Assembly (NCBI RefSeq): GCF_030246945.1
Contig: NZ_CP126742.1
Location: 2,108,001 to 2,172,000, forward strand
Direction: 5' to 3'
Origin: Microbacterium sp. zg-Y1090
Lineage (GTDB): Bacteria > Actinomycetota > Actinomycetes > Actinomycetales > Microbacteriaceae
Length of the DNA stretch: 64,000 nt
In this document: in pieces, positions 26,536-35,452 of the stretch
Layout: the number at the start of each line of letters is the position of its first letter
Position numbering within the stretch: the first letter of the stretch is position 1
Program-made: the position numbers and the translations under genes
Notes under the pieces: model-generated
What the model saw: only the letters and a program-made list of their open reading frames with translations
What the model was told of the DNA's origin: nothing
Database searches by the model: none

Positions 26536-28374
26536 ATGACCCCGCCCTCCCTTCCCCCCGCACCCCGCACGATCCCCGTGGCCGCCGCCGTGAACGAGTA
26601 CCTCTCTCGCGCCGACTGGCGGGTCAACGCCAACGCGAACCAGGGGTACTCGCTGGGCGGCCTCATGCTCAACGCGTCGGGCAAGATGATCGCCAACTAC
26701 TGGCTCGACGAGGTCTATGCCCCCGAAGCCGGCGCCGCGCATCGCGACGGCGACCTGCATATCCACGACCTCGACATGTTCGCGGGGTACTGCGCGGGGT
26801 GGTCCCTGCGCACGCTGCTCGAGCAGGGCTTCAACGGCGTTCCCGGCAAGATCGCGTCGCGACCGCCGAAGCACCTCTCGAGCGCACTCGGTCAGATGGT
26901 GAACTTCCTCGGCACGTTGCAGAACGAATGGGCCGGAGCGCAGGCGTTCAGCTCGTTCGACACCTATCTCGCCCCCTTCCTGCGCCTCGACGCCCTGACG
27001 TACGACCAGGTGCGCCAGGCGATGCAGGAGTTCGTCTACAACCTCAACGTCCCGTCGCGCTGGGGCACGCAGACGCCGTTCACCAACCTCACGTTCGACT
27101 GGACCGTGCCCGACGACCTCGCCACCCAGCGACCGCTGATCGGAGGCCGGGTGTGCGATTTCACCTACGGCGATCTGACGCCGGAGATGTCGATGATCAA
27201 CCAGGCGTTCATCGACGTGATGAGCGAAGGCGACGACGACGGCCGCGCCTTCACCTTCCCGATCCCGACCTACAACATCACGCCCGACTTCCCGTGGGAC
27301 GACCCGGTCGCCGACGCCCTGTTCGCAATGACGGCGAAGTACGGGCTCCCCTACTTCCAGAACTTCATCAGCTCCGACCTCGACCCCCACATGATCCGGT
27401 CGATGTGCTGCCGGCTGCAGCTGGATCTCACCGAGCTGCTGAAGCGTGGCAACGGCCTGTTCGGGTCGGCGGAGCAGACCGGGTCGATCGGCGTCGTCAC
27501 CATCAACTGCGCGCGCCTGGGTTACGTGCACGCCGGCGACGAGGCGGCGGCGATCGCGCGCCTGGATGAACTGCTCGACATCGCCCGCGACAGCCTCGAA
27601 GCCAAACGGGTCGTCATCGACCGCCACATCGAGGGTGGCCTGTTCCCCTACACGAAGCGCTACCTCGGCTCGCTGCAGAACCACTTCTCGACCATCGGGG
27701 TCAACGGCCTCAACGAATTCGTCCGCAACCTCACCGGCGACGCCGACGACATCGCCACGCCTGCCGGGCGGGCCATGGCCGCCCGCCTGCTCGATCACGT
27801 GCGAGAGCGCATGGTCGAGTTCCAGGAGCAGACCGGGCACATGTACAACCTCGAGGCGACACCCGCCGAAGGGGCGACGTACCGTTTCGCCAAGGAGGAC
27901 ATCGCCCGCTTCCCCGGCATCCGTCATGCCGGCACCCCGCAGAACCCGTACTACACCAACTCGTCGCAGCTGCCGGTGGGGTTCACCGACGATGCGTTCG
28001 AGGCGATGGCGCTGCAGGAGGAACTGCAGGGCAAGTACACCGGCGGCACAGTGCTGCATCTGTACATGGGCGAGGCGCTGGCATCCGCACAGGCGTGCAA
28101 GACCCTGGTGCGGCGGTCGCTGGAGCGCTTCCGCCTGCCCTACCTCACCGTCACGCCGACGTTCTCGATCTGCCCGGCGCACGGCTACCTGTCGGGCGAC
28201 CTGCCGCAGTGCCCCCGGTGCGGCGCGGAGTGCGAGGTCTGGACCCGGGTGATGGGCTACTTCCGCCCCGTGTCGTCGTTCAACATCGGCAAGCGGGGCG
28301 AGGCCGCCGAGCGCGTGTACTTCGATCAGCACCGGGCGGATGCCGCGCCGCAGCTCGTCGGAGCGCCCGCGTGA
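26536..28374 (+). CDS. nrdD: Anaerobic (class III) ribonucleoside-triphosphate reductase
   Basis: Glycyl-radical enzyme of 612 residues that makes dNTPs from NTPs without oxygen. Conserved core segments include LHIHDLDMFAGYCAGWSL, MVNFLGTLQNEWAGAQAFSS and NLNVPSRWGTQTPFTNLTFD. The C-terminal zinc site has C-x2-H (SICPAHGY) and CPRCG. The radical loop reads RVMGYFRPVSSFNIGKRGE, with the Gly of MGY as radical residue. ATG at 26536 is the first start in the family-like part; upstream sequence is promoter with probable NrdR boxes. Its stop overlaps nrdG (GTGA). This gives an otherwise aerobic-type actinobacterium a route to dNTPs under anoxia. Confidence 0.93.
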   Translation: MTPPSLPPAPRTIPVAAAVNEYLSRADWRVNANANQGYSLGGLMLNASGKMIANYWLDEVYAPEAGAAHRDGDLHIHDLDMFAGYCAGWSLRTLLEQGFNGVPGKIASRPPKHLSSALGQMVNFLGTLQNEWAGAQAFSSFDTYLAPFLRLDALTYDQVRQAMQEFVYNLNVPSRWGTQTPFTNLTFDWTVPDDLATQRPLIGGRVCDFTYGDLTPEMSMINQAFIDVMSEGDDDGRAFTFPIPTYNITPDFPWDDPVADALFAMTAKYGLPYFQNFISSDLDPHMIRSMCCRLQLDLTELLKRGNGLFGSAEQTGSIGVVTINCARLGYVHAGDEAAAIARLDELLDIARDSLEAKRVVIDRHIEGGLFPYTKRYLGSLQNHFSTIGVNGLNEFVRNLTGDADDIATPAGRAMAARLLDHVRERMVEFQEQTGHMYNLEATPAEGATYRFAKEDIARFPGIRHAGTPQNPYYTNSSQLPVGFTDDAFEAMALQEELQGKYTGGTVLHLYMGEALASAQACKTLVRRSLERFRLPYLTVTPTFSICPAHGYLSGDLPQCPRCGAECEVWTRVMGYFRPVSSFNIGKRGEAAERVYFDQHRADAAPQLVGAPA

Positions 28375-29102
28375 CCACCCCCACTGCCGACACCCTGCGC
28401 ATCGCGGGGCTGACGCGCCTGTCGAGCGTCGACTGGCCGGGCCGCCTCGCGGCCACGGTCTTTCTGCAGGGATGCCCGTGGGACTGCTTCTACTGCCACA
28501 ACCCGGCGCTGATCGCCCCGCGCGCCACCCCCACGCTGACATGGGAGGAGGTCGCCGTCTTCCTCGACACCCGGCGCGGACTGCTCGAGGCGGTGGTGTT
28601 CTCCGGCGGCGAGCCGACGATGCAGGCCGCCCTGGCCCTCGCGATGGCCGACGTGCGCGCGCGGGGGTTCGCGGTGGGGTTGCACACGGGCGGCGCGTAT
28701 CCGCGGCAGCTGGCGCGCGTGCTGCCCCTCGTGGACTGGGTGGGGCTCGATATCAAGGCCGCCACCGCTGACGCGTACACGGCGGTCACCGGTCGCCCCG
28801 GCGCAAGCGAGCGCGCCTGGCGGTCGCTGGAGCTGGTGCTGGCCGAGCAGCGCCGGCGCGAGGGCGGCGACCGGCCCCTCGACTACGAGGTGCGCACCAC
28901 CGTGCACCCCGACGCGATCGATGAGCCCGGCCTCACGGCGCTCGGATGCCGCCTGGCGGAGGCCGGCGTGCGCACCTGGGCGGTGCAGCGCTTCCGCGAG
29001 ACCGGCACGCGGGTGCCGCTCCCCCGCGGGGCGCGCTCGACGCGCGCGGTCGCCCTCGACGGCATCCCCACGGCCCGGTTCGAGAGCGTCACCGTGCGCT
29101 GA
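28371..29102 (+). CDS. nrdG: Anaerobic RNR activating enzyme (radical SAM)
   Basis: Radical SAM enzyme of 243 residues that installs the glycyl radical on NrdD. The [4Fe-4S] motif is C35-x3-C39-x2-C42 (GCPWDCFYCHN), followed by FSGGEPTMQ for SAM binding. The order of these motifs and the short length match the NrdG-type activases fused to no extra ferredoxin domain. GTG at 28371 overlaps the nrdD stop by four bases, so the pair is translated from one message under the putative NrdR boxes. The 650-base region beyond its stop holds only hairpin repeats. Confidence 0.92.
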   Translation: MTTPTADTLRIAGLTRLSSVDWPGRLAATVFLQGCPWDCFYCHNPALIAPRATPTLTWEEVAVFLDTRRGLLEAVVFSGGEPTMQAALALAMADVRARGFAVGLHTGGAYPRQLARVLPLVDWVGLDIKAATADAYTAVTGRPGASERAWRSLELVLAEQRRREGGDRPLDYEVRTTVHPDAIDEPGLTALGCRLAEAGVRTWAVQRFRETGTRVPLPRGARSTRAVALDGIPTARFESVTVR

Positions 29103-29157
29103 CCCGGTTCGTGCCTGGCAGGGCGCCGGCCTCGCGTCCGCGCTGTGCCGCCGAAAC

Positions 29158-29271
29158 GCACGAGCCCACACCGGGGGCACGAACCCACACCGGCGGCACG
29201 AGCCCACACCGGGGGCACGAGCCCACACCGGGGGCACGAGCCCACACCGAACGCACGAGCCCACACCTCCC
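29158..29271. repeat. Six tandem 19-bp units
   Basis: Six contiguous units with consensus GCACGAGCCCACACCGGGG; units 1, 3 and 4 are identical and the rest differ mainly in the last four bases. There are no spacers, so this is a tandem repeat and not a CRISPR array. Confidence 0.9.
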
Positions 29272-29301
29272 GCGCGCACGGGGAGTGTGGCTTCGTGCGT
29301 T
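29250..29301. repeat. Long hairpin 1 of the array
   Basis: The arms 29250-29271 and 29280-29301 pair at about 19 of 22 positions around the loop GCGCGCAC. The left arm is the last tandem unit. Confidence 0.75.
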
Positions 29302-29473
29302 GCGTGTGGGTTCGCGCGCGCATCCGTCCCCACGGGCGTGCCCACGCGCGCGGCGCGTGTGGGCTCGCGCTACCCGTGTGGGTACGCCGCCCCGGCGCCC
29401 GCGACCACCCACGCGCCCGCGCCCGACCCCTTGCTCGCGCACCACCGGGCCCGGCTCGCACGAACCCACACCG

Positions 29474-29525
29474 AAGGCACGAGCCCACACGTCCCGCGCG
29501 CACGGGCAGTGTGAGCTCGTGCCTT
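29474..29525. repeat. Long hairpin 2 of the array
   Basis: AAGGCACGAGCCCACAC and GTGTGAGCTCGTGCCTT pair with one mismatch. The inner sequence TCCCGCGCGCACGGG is the same as in hairpin 1, so the loop is conserved. Confidence 0.75.
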
Positions 29526-29754
29526 ACGTGTGGGCTCGCGAGCGAATCAGGGGCCCACGGGAGTGCTCACGCGCGCCGTGCGTGTGGGCTCGCCCGTCCC
29601 CTGAGGGGCCGCGCGCGCACCCGCATCCCACCGCCGCCGGGACCCGGCCCGCGAAACCACGAACGGGGCGGGACATCGCGCGGTACGCGGCATCCCACCC
29701 CGAAAGTGGTGTCTCAGCGGGCGCGAGAGCCAAAAGGCACCCGCGACCGGCGGC

Positions 29755-31278
29755 TCAGCGCTGGCGCTTCTCGCGCACCCGCATGTTGATGACGATCGGC
29801 GTGCCCTCGAAGCCGAAGAGCTCGCGCAGGCGCCGCTGGATGAACCGGCGGTAGCCCGGGTCGAGGAACCCGGTCGTGAACAGCACGAATGTCGGCGGAC
29901 GCGTGGATGCCTGCGTGCCGAACAGGATGCGCGGCTGCTTGCCACCGCGCAGCGGGTGCGGGTGCTCGGCCACGAGCTCGGAGAGGAACGCGTTGAACTT
30001 GCCGGTGGGGATGCGCTGATCCCACGACGCCAGCGCCGTCTCGAGCGCGGGCACCAGCTTGTCGAGGTGACGACCGGTGAGAGCCGAGATGTTGACGCGC
30101 GGGGCCCACGCCACGTGGGCGAGGTCCTGCTCGATCTCGCGCTCGAGGTAGCGGCGACGGTCCATGTTCTCCATGTCGTCGTCGTTCAGGCGATCCCACT
30201 TGTTGAACGCCAGCACGAGGGCGCGACCCGATTCGAGCACGAGGTCGATGATGCGCACGTCCTGCTCGCTCAGCGGCTGGCTGACATCGAGCACGACCAC
30301 GGCCACTTCGGCCTTCTCGAGCGCCGCGGAGGTGCGCAGCGACGCGTAGAAGTCGGCGCCCTGCTGCAGGTGCACCCGGCGACGGATGCCGGCGGTGTCG
30401 ACCAGGCGCCAGAGCTTGCCGCCCAGTTCCACGACCTCGTCGACCGGGTCGCGGGTGGTGCCCGCCAGCTCGTTGACGACGACGCGCTCTTCGCCCGCGG
30501 CCTTGTTCAGCAGCGACGACTTGCCGACGTTGGGCCGGCCGAGGATCGCCACGCGGCGAGGCCCGCCGATCTCCTGCTTGGCGACCGCCGACACCTCCGG
30601 CAGCACCTTCATGACCTCGTCGAGAAGGTCGGCGACGCCGCGGCCGTGGATGGCCGAGACGGGGTACGGCTCGCCGAGGCCGAGAGCCCAGAGGGCGGCC
30701 GCCTCCGGCTCGTGGCGCTGGTCGTCGATCTTGTTCGCGACGAGGAAGACCGGCTTGCCGCTCTTGCGCAGCAGCTTCACGACGTGCTCATCGGTGGAGG
30801 TGGCGCCCACCATCGCGTCGACGACGAAGAGCACCACGTCGGCGAGGTCGATCGCGATCTCGGCCTGCGCGGCGACCGAGCGGTCGATGCCCCGGGCGTC
30901 GGGCTCCCAACCGCCGGTGTCGACCAGCGAGAACCGGCGGTCCATCCACTCGGCCTTGTACGTGACGCGGTCACGGGTCACGCCGGGGGTGTCCTCCACG
31001 ACGGCCTCGCGGCGGCCGAGGATGCGGTTGACCAGCGCGGACTTGCCGACGTTGGGGCGACCGACGATCGCGACCACCGGCAGCGCCGGGGTGTATTCCA
31101 CACCGTCATCGCCGCGCGCGACACCGGCGAGCAGCCCGGCGTCTTCGTCGTCGAGCTCATAGTCCGACAGCGAGGCGCGCAGGGTCGCTGCGCGCTGCTC
31201 GGCAAGGTGCTCGTCCATGTCGGCGAGCTTCTCGGCCAGGTTGTCCGGGCCGCCTTCGTATTCTTCTTCAGCGCTCAT
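29755..31278 (-). CDS. der: Ribosome assembly GTPase Der (EngA)
   Basis: Essential double-GTPase of 507 residues that acts in late 50S assembly. An acidic N-terminal extension of about 65 residues (rich in Glu and Asp, common in actinobacteria) precedes the first G domain with [17 protein letters not shown] and NKID. A second G domain follows with [17 protein letters not shown] and NKWD, and a C-terminal KH-like domain ends in REKRQR. ATG at 31278 overlaps the cmk stop by 11 bases. It is the last gene of the long minus-strand run that begins near 47.6 kb. Confidence 0.96.
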   Translation of the reverse strand: MSAEEEYEGGPDNLAEKLADMDEHLAEQRAATLRASLSDYELDDEDAGLLAGVARGDDGVEYTPALPVVAIVGRPNVGKSALVNRILGRREAVVEDTPGVTRDRVTYKAEWMDRRFSLVDTGGWEPDARGIDRSVAAQAEIAIDLADVVLFVVDAMVGATSTDEHVVKLLRKSGKPVFLVANKIDDQRHEPEAAALWALGLGEPYPVSAIHGRGVADLLDEVMKVLPEVSAVAKQEIGGPRRVAILGRPNVGKSSLLNKAAGEERVVVNELAGTTRDPVDEVVELGGKLWRLVDTAGIRRRVHLQQGADFYASLRTSAALEKAEVAVVVLDVSQPLSEQDVRIIDLVLESGRALVLAFNKWDRLNDDDMENMDRRRYLEREIEQDLAHVAWAPRVNISALTGRHLDKLVPALETALASWDQRIPTGKFNAFLSELVAEHPHPLRGGKQPRILFGTQASTRPPTFVLFTTGFLDPGYRRFIQRRLRELFGFEGTPIVINMRVREKRQR

Positions 31279-31984
31279 GGTGCGCTCCCGTCTCTGCGCG
31301 GACGACGTCGAGTACGGCGTCCACTGTCTCGTCGAAATTCAATGCGGTCGAGTCGACGACCGTCACGCCGGGGGCGGCGGTCAGGAAGTCCACGACCTTG
31401 GCGTCGGCGGCGTCACGGCGGTGCAGCGCGTCGGCGACCGCCGTGGCATCCTGCGTCGTGATCTCGGCGCTGCGCCGCGCGGCGCGCACCTCGGGCGCGG
31501 CGGTGAGGAGAATCCGCACCGGCGCGTCGGGGGTCACCACCGTTGTGATGTCGCGGCCCTCCACGATGACGCCCGGCAGTGCGGACGTGGCCACCAGCGC
31601 CCGGAACATGGCGTTCACGGCTTCGCGCACCGCCGGCACCCGTGCGACGCCGCTGACCGCCTCGGACACGCGCGGCTCACGGATGGCGCCGGTCACGTCG
31701 ACCGTGCCGACCCTCACCCAGTAGTCGTCAGGGTCGAGGGAGATCGCGAAGTCGAAGTCGCCGGCGACCTCGAGCACCGCGACGGCGTCGGAGGTGTCGA
31801 TGCCGTGCGACAGCGCATGCCAGGCCAGGGCGCGGTAGGCGGCGCCGGTGTCGAGGTAGCCGAACGACAGCCGCCGGGCGGCCTGCTTGGACACGCTGGA
31901 CTTGCCGCTTCCGGCGGGGCCGTCGATCGCGACGACGAGGGGGCCACCCTCGCTCGAAGCGGAGCCGTGGGAGGTGTCAGTCAT
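31268..31984 (-). CDS. cmk: Cytidylate kinase
   Basis: Nucleoside monophosphate kinase of 238 residues that converts CMP and dCMP to the diphosphates. The P-loop [12 protein letters not shown] is near residues 21-32 and is followed by [13 protein letters not shown], the CMP-binding segment. [14 protein letters not shown] and the lid region RRSAEITTQ complete the family core. ATG at 31984 overlaps the tyrA stop by eight bases; an upstream TTG at 31996 is possible but less likely. Its own end overlaps der, so tyrA-cmk-der are coupled. Confidence 0.94.
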   Translation of the reverse strand: MTDTSHGSASSEGGPLVVAIDGPAGSGKSSVSKQAARRLSFGYLDTGAAYRALAWHALSHGIDTSDAVAVLEVAGDFDFAISLDPDDYWVRVGTVDVTGAIREPRVSEAVSGVARVPAVREAVNAMFRALVATSALPGVIVEGRDITTVVTPDAPVRILLTAAPEVRAARRSAEITTQDATAVADALHRRDAADAKVVDFLTAAPGVTVVDSTALNFDETVDAVLDVVRAETGAHHER

Positions 31985-33089
31985 TGGTGCTCGCAATCTT
32001 CCAGCCCCGCTCCGTCAGACCGTCGACGGTCCGGCGCACCGCGGCGGGGACGACGCTGACTTCCGCCAGGCCGAACTGTGCGCCCGGAGAGTGCTCCAGG
32101 CGCAGGTCCTCGACGTTCACGCCGAGGACGCCGAGGTCGCCGAACAGGCGACCCAGCTGGCCGGGGCGGTCATCGACCATCACCACGACGGGCTCGAAAC
32201 GGCGGTTCTGCCCGTGCTTGCCGGGGAGTCGCTCGACGCCGTCGTTCCCGCGCCGGATCGTCTCGGCCACCTCACGACGGGCGCCGGGCACCTCGGGTTC
32301 GCGCAGCGCGGCCGACACGGCCGTGAGGTCGGCGGCCAGCGCGTCGAGCACGTCGACGACGGGCGCGGCGTTGGCGCCGAGGATCTGCACCCAGAGCTCG
32401 GGCGCGGATGCCGCGATGCGCGTGGTGTCGCGCACGCCCTGACCGGCGAGGCGCAGCGAACCCTCCGGCGCATCGACGAAGCGGCCGGCCAGCAGGCTCG
32501 CCACCAGCTGCGGCACGTGGGAGGTGAGGGCGACGGCCCGGTCGTGCTCTTCGGGACTCATCTCCACCGGCATGGCGCCGAGGTCGAGGGCGAGGGCTTC
32601 GACGGCGGCGAGGTCGCCCGGTCGGGTCTCGCCGTCGCGGCACACGACCCACGGGCGGCCGACGAAGATGTCGGCGCGGGCGGCGATCGCACCGCCCCGC
32701 TCGCGGCCGGCCAGCGGGTGGGAGCCGATGTAGCGGGTGAGGTCGACGCCCCGCTCGCGCAGACGCCGCAGCGGCTCGAGCTTGACGCTCGCGACATCGG
32801 TGACGACGGCCTGCGGGTGGGCGTTCAGTTCCCGCTCGATGACGTCAGCGGTCACGTCGGGCGGGACCGCCACGACGACGAGGGCGGGCATGTCATCGGG
32901 GCGCGCGGCACGGCCGGCGCCATAGTCGATGGCCAGGCGCAGCTGCGCGGGCGACGTGTCGTCGAGCACGACGTCGATGCCGCGGGCCCGCAGCGCGTGG
33001 CCGATGCTCGAACCCAGCAGCCCGGCGCCGACGATGCGGACGGGGCCCTGCACGCGCGCAGCGAGCGGCCCCGTCGTCGAATCGGTCAC
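31977..33089 (-). CDS. tyrA: Prephenate dehydrogenase with C-terminal ACT domain
   Basis: Enzyme of 370 residues for tyrosine synthesis: oxidative decarboxylation of prephenate to 4-hydroxyphenylpyruvate. The Rossmann motif [10 protein letters not shown] is near residues 21-30, the catalytic region has [14 protein letters not shown] with the conserved His, and [12 protein letters not shown] follows. Residues from about 300 on form an ACT domain ([20 protein letters not shown]), the usual site for tyrosine feedback. ATG at 33089 overlaps the rluB stop (ATGA). Placement between rluB and cmk is normal in actinobacteria. Confidence 0.94.
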   Translation of the reverse strand: MTDSTTGPLAARVQGPVRIVGAGLLGSSIGHALRARGIDVVLDDTSPAQLRLAIDYGAGRAARPDDMPALVVVAVPPDVTADVIERELNAHPQAVVTDVASVKLEPLRRLRERGVDLTRYIGSHPLAGRERGGAIAARADIFVGRPWVVCRDGETRPGDLAAVEALALDLGAMPVEMSPEEHDRAVALTSHVPQLVASLLAGRFVDAPEGSLRLAGQGVRDTTRIAASAPELWVQILGANAAPVVDVLDALAADLTAVSAALREPEVPGARREVAETIRRGNDGVERLPGKHGQNRRFEPVVVMVDDRPGQLGRLFGDLGVLGVNVEDLRLEHSPGAQFGLAEVSVVPAAVRRTVDGLTERGWKIASTND

Positions 33090-33904
33090 TGGCTCTCCTG
33101 GTCACCCGGCGACGGCTCCTCCGTCGCGGCGCGCGCCAAAGTGAGCAGCGCGCCGCGTTCCACTGTAGTCAACTCGCGGGCGCGCCCCGCCGGGAGGGTT
33201 CCCAGGTGCAGCGGGCCGAACTGGCGTCGCACGAGCTCGATGACGGGGTGGCCGACCTCGCTCATCATGCGCCGCACGATGCGGTTGCGACCGGAGTGCA
33301 AGGTGAGCTCGACCAGGCTCGTCTCGCCGGAGGTGTCCAGCAGCCGCGCCTTGTCGGCGGCGATGGGCCCGTCCTCCAGCTCGATGCCCTTGGTGAGCCG
33401 GGAGATCGTCTGCGCGGTGACCCGGCCGGACACCTTCGCGATGTACACCTTGGTCACGCCGAACGAGGGGTGTGCCAGCACGTGGGCGAGGTCGCCGTCG
33501 TTGGTGAGCACCAGCAGGCCGGAGGTCTCGGCATCCAGGCGTCCGACGTTGTACAGCCGCTCCGGCCAGTCCTTCGTGTACCGGCGCAGGTCGGGCCGGC
33601 CGTTCTCGTCCTTCATCGTGCTCACCACGCCGGTGGGCTTGTTGAGCATGACGTAGCGCTTGGACTGGTCGAGCTGGATGACCGTGCCGTCCACGTCGAT
33701 GAGGTCGCGCTCGGGGTCGATGCGCGACCCCAGCTCGGTGACGACCTGCCCGTTCACCCGCACACGTCCTTCGACGATGAGATTCTCGGACACCCGCCTC
33801 GACGCGACCCCCGCGTTCGCGAGCGCCTTCTGCAGCCGTACACCCTCGGTGTCCATCGTCGTCTTCTCTCCCTCTGATCGTGTGGGGTCGTCGTGCTCGG
33901 TCAT
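33086..33904 (-). CDS. rluB: 23S rRNA pseudouridine synthase, RluB family
   Basis: Pseudouridine synthase of 272 residues. An S4 domain (RLQKALANAGVASRRVSENL...GRVRVNG) precedes the RsuA/RluB catalytic domain, where GRLDAETSGLLVLTNDG holds the catalytic Asp and the end has the HSGRNRIVRRM motif. RluB-type enzymes modify helix 80/89 uridines of 23S rRNA; the exact target here is inferred from family and context. The start ATG at 33904 overlaps scpB; an internal ATG at residue 17 is an alternative. It is part of the scpA-scpB-rluB cluster found in most Gram-positive bacteria. Confidence 0.92.
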   Translation of the reverse strand: MTEHDDPTRSEGEKTTMDTEGVRLQKALANAGVASRRVSENLIVEGRVRVNGQVVTELGSRIDPERDLIDVDGTVIQLDQSKRYVMLNKPTGVVSTMKDENGRPDLRRYTKDWPERLYNVGRLDAETSGLLVLTNDGDLAHVLAHPSFGVTKVYIAKVSGRVTAQTISRLTKGIELEDGPIAADKARLLDTSGETSLVELTLHSGRNRIVRRMMSEVGHPVIELVRRQFGPLHLGTLPAGRARELTTVERGALLTLARAATEEPSPGDQESQ

Positions 33905-34542
33905 CGCAGACCCTCCACGTCGAACCCGTCGGCGCCGTCGTCCAGCAGCGGCGAAATGTGCGGCAGCTCGTCGAGCGAGTTGATGCCGAGGTTCACCAGC
34001 AGTGCGTCGGTGGTGCCGTAGTTGATCGCCCCGGTCTCGGGGTCGGTGAACAGTTCGGTGATGAGGCCGCGCGCGACCAGGGTGCGCACGACGGAGTCGA
34101 CGTTGACGGCGCGGATCGACGCCACCTGGCTGCGGGTCACCGGCTGCTTGTACGCGATGACGGCGAGGGTCTCCAGCGCCGCCTGCGACAGCCGGGACGG
34201 CGCCTGCGCGTTGACGAACTCGGAGACGAGGTCGTCGTGCTCGGCGCGCACGTACAGCCGCCAGCCGCCGCCCACTTCACGCAGCTCGAAGCCGCGCCGG
34301 GGACCCGGGCCTTCGCCGTCGTAGTCGGCCACGAGCATCCGGACCGCCTGGCGCACGGTGTCGACGGGCGCGCCGACGGCGGCAGCGAGGTGCACGATCG
34401 GCTGCGGCTCGTCGACGACGAGCAGGATCGCCTCGAGGCGCTGGGCGACGGATGCCGCATCCTGCGGCCGCGGCGCGGGCTGCTCGGCGTCGTCGGTCGC
34501 GGAGAGCGCCCCGGCGTCGGGCGTGGGCGTTTCATCGGTCAT
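33901..34542 (-). CDS. scpB: Condensin subunit ScpB
   Basis: Chromosome-segregation protein of 213 residues, the winged-helix partner that binds ScpA and SMC. Family segments are visible: RLEAILLVVDEPQPIVHLAA, LSQAALETLAVIAYKQPVTR and the INYGTTDALLVNLGI stretch near the end. ATG at 34542 has GGGAG eight bases upstream and overlaps scpA by 11 bases; another ATG at 34572 is less well supported. The last bases overlap rluB. Confidence 0.94.
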   Translation of the reverse strand: MTDETPTPDAGALSATDDAEQPAPRPQDAASVAQRLEAILLVVDEPQPIVHLAAAVGAPVDTVRQAVRMLVADYDGEGPGPRRGFELREVGGGWRLYVRAEHDDLVSEFVNAQAPSRLSQAALETLAVIAYKQPVTRSQVASIRAVNVDSVVRTLVARGLITELFTDPETGAINYGTTDALLVNLGINSLDELPHISPLLDDGADGFDVEGLR

Positions 34543-35452
34543 AGTCGGCTCCCAGAGAGGCGAGGCTGTCATCCGACCAGCGTTCGGCGGTCCAGCGCAG
34601 GGTCAGTTCGCCGAGCGGCTCCAGCTGCTCGAACGACAGGGCGGCGTGGCGGTACAGCTCGAGCACCGCGAGGAAGCGGGCGACGACGACACCGGTCTGC
34701 GTGACGCCCGCGATGAGGTCACGGAAGTTGAGGGTGCCGGCATCCCGCAGCAGCGTCACGACCACCGCGGCCTGCTCGCGGATCGACACCAGCGGCGCGT
34801 GCAGGTGATCCAGCCCGACGTGCGGGATCTCTTTCGGCGTCATGGCGAGCACGGCGAGGGCGGCGAAGTCCGCGGGCGAGAGGGTCCACACCAGTTCGGG
34901 CACGGCGCGACGGTACTTCTCCTCCAACGGCACCGAGCGGGTGTGCCGCCGGTCCTCGGCCTGCAGCCGCGCGGCGAACCAGGTGGAGACTTCCTTGAAG
35001 GCGCGGTACTGCAGCAGTCGCGCGAACAGCAGATCGCGCGCCTCGAGCAGGGCCACCGATTCGGCGTCCACGAGCTCGCCCTGCGGCAGCAGTCCGGCGA
35101 CCTTCATGTCCAGCAGCGTCACCGCCACGACGAGGAACTCGGATGCCTCGTCCAGCTGCTCCGCGGTCTGCATGCTGCGCAGGTAGGCGATGAACTCATC
35201 GGTCACCTTGCTGAGCGCGACGTCGGTGATGTCCAGCTCGTGCTGCGAGATCAGCGACAGCAGCAGGTCGAAGGGACCGTCGAACACGTCGAGCGAGACG
35301 CGGAAGCCCTCGTCTGCGCCGGGCTCGGCGGCGGCATCCGTCGAGGGCGCGTCGTCGGGCGTCGTGCCGGCACGGGATTCCCCGGCGGGCACCACGTCGG
35401 CAGGGAAGACGGCAGGGGTCGCGGCGACCTCGTCGTCAGGCGACGGCGCCAC
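34532..35452 (-). CDS. scpA: Condensin kleisin subunit ScpA
   Basis: Kleisin of 306 residues that bridges the SMC heads. After a disordered acidic N-terminal extension (about 48 residues) comes VSLDVFDGPFDLLLSLISQH, the conserved SMC-neck-binding start, with VALSKVTDEFIAYLRSM and DEASEFLVVAVTLLDMKVAGLLP. The C-terminal winged helix contains NFRDLIAGVTQTGVVVARFLAVLEL. GTG at 35452 overlaps parA by 17 bases. With scpB it completes the condensin accessory pair; smc itself is elsewhere. Confidence 0.95.
   Translation of the reverse strand: MAPSPDDEVAATPAVFPADVVPAGESRAGTTPDDAPSTDAAAEPGADEGFRVSLDVFDGPFDLLLSLISQHELDITDVALSKVTDEFIAYLRSMQTAEQLDEASEFLVVAVTLLDMKVAGLLPQGELVDAESVALLEARDLLFARLLQYRAFKEVSTWFAARLQAEDRRHTRSVPLEEKYRRAVPELVWTLSPADFAALAVLAMTPKEIPHVGLDHLHAPLVSIREQAAVVVTLLRDAGTLNFRDLIAGVTQTGVVVARFLAVLELYRHAALSFEQLEPLGELTLRWTAERWSDDSLASLGADYDR

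Larger units (their letters stand above)
29103..29754. repeat. Intergenic array of 19-bp repeats and inverted half-sites
   Basis: Between convergent nrdG and der lie about 15 copies of the half-site GTGTGGGCTCG or its complement, eight in one orientation and seven in the other. No protein is supported: frames here only encode low-complexity Trp/Gly/Cys/Arg repeats. From about 29600 to 29754 the sequence is non-repetitive with no visible gene. Confidence 0.8.

Noticed and set aside
23581..28374. One continuous frame spanning the MFS gene region through nrdD
   Set aside because: Only the last 612 codons match a protein family (NrdD). The rest is antisense to, or out of frame with, well supported genes.
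29158..29271. Possible CRISPR array
   Set aside because: The 19-bp units are contiguous without spacers and no cas genes are present.
28326..29345. Cys/Trp/Gly-rich repeat proteins encoded by the hairpin array
   Set aside because: The frames follow the DNA repeat, have no ribosome site and run antisense into nrdG.
31268..31996. TTG start of cmk at 31996
   Set aside because: ATG at 31984 is closer to the expected N-terminus and gives the shorter overlap with tyrA.
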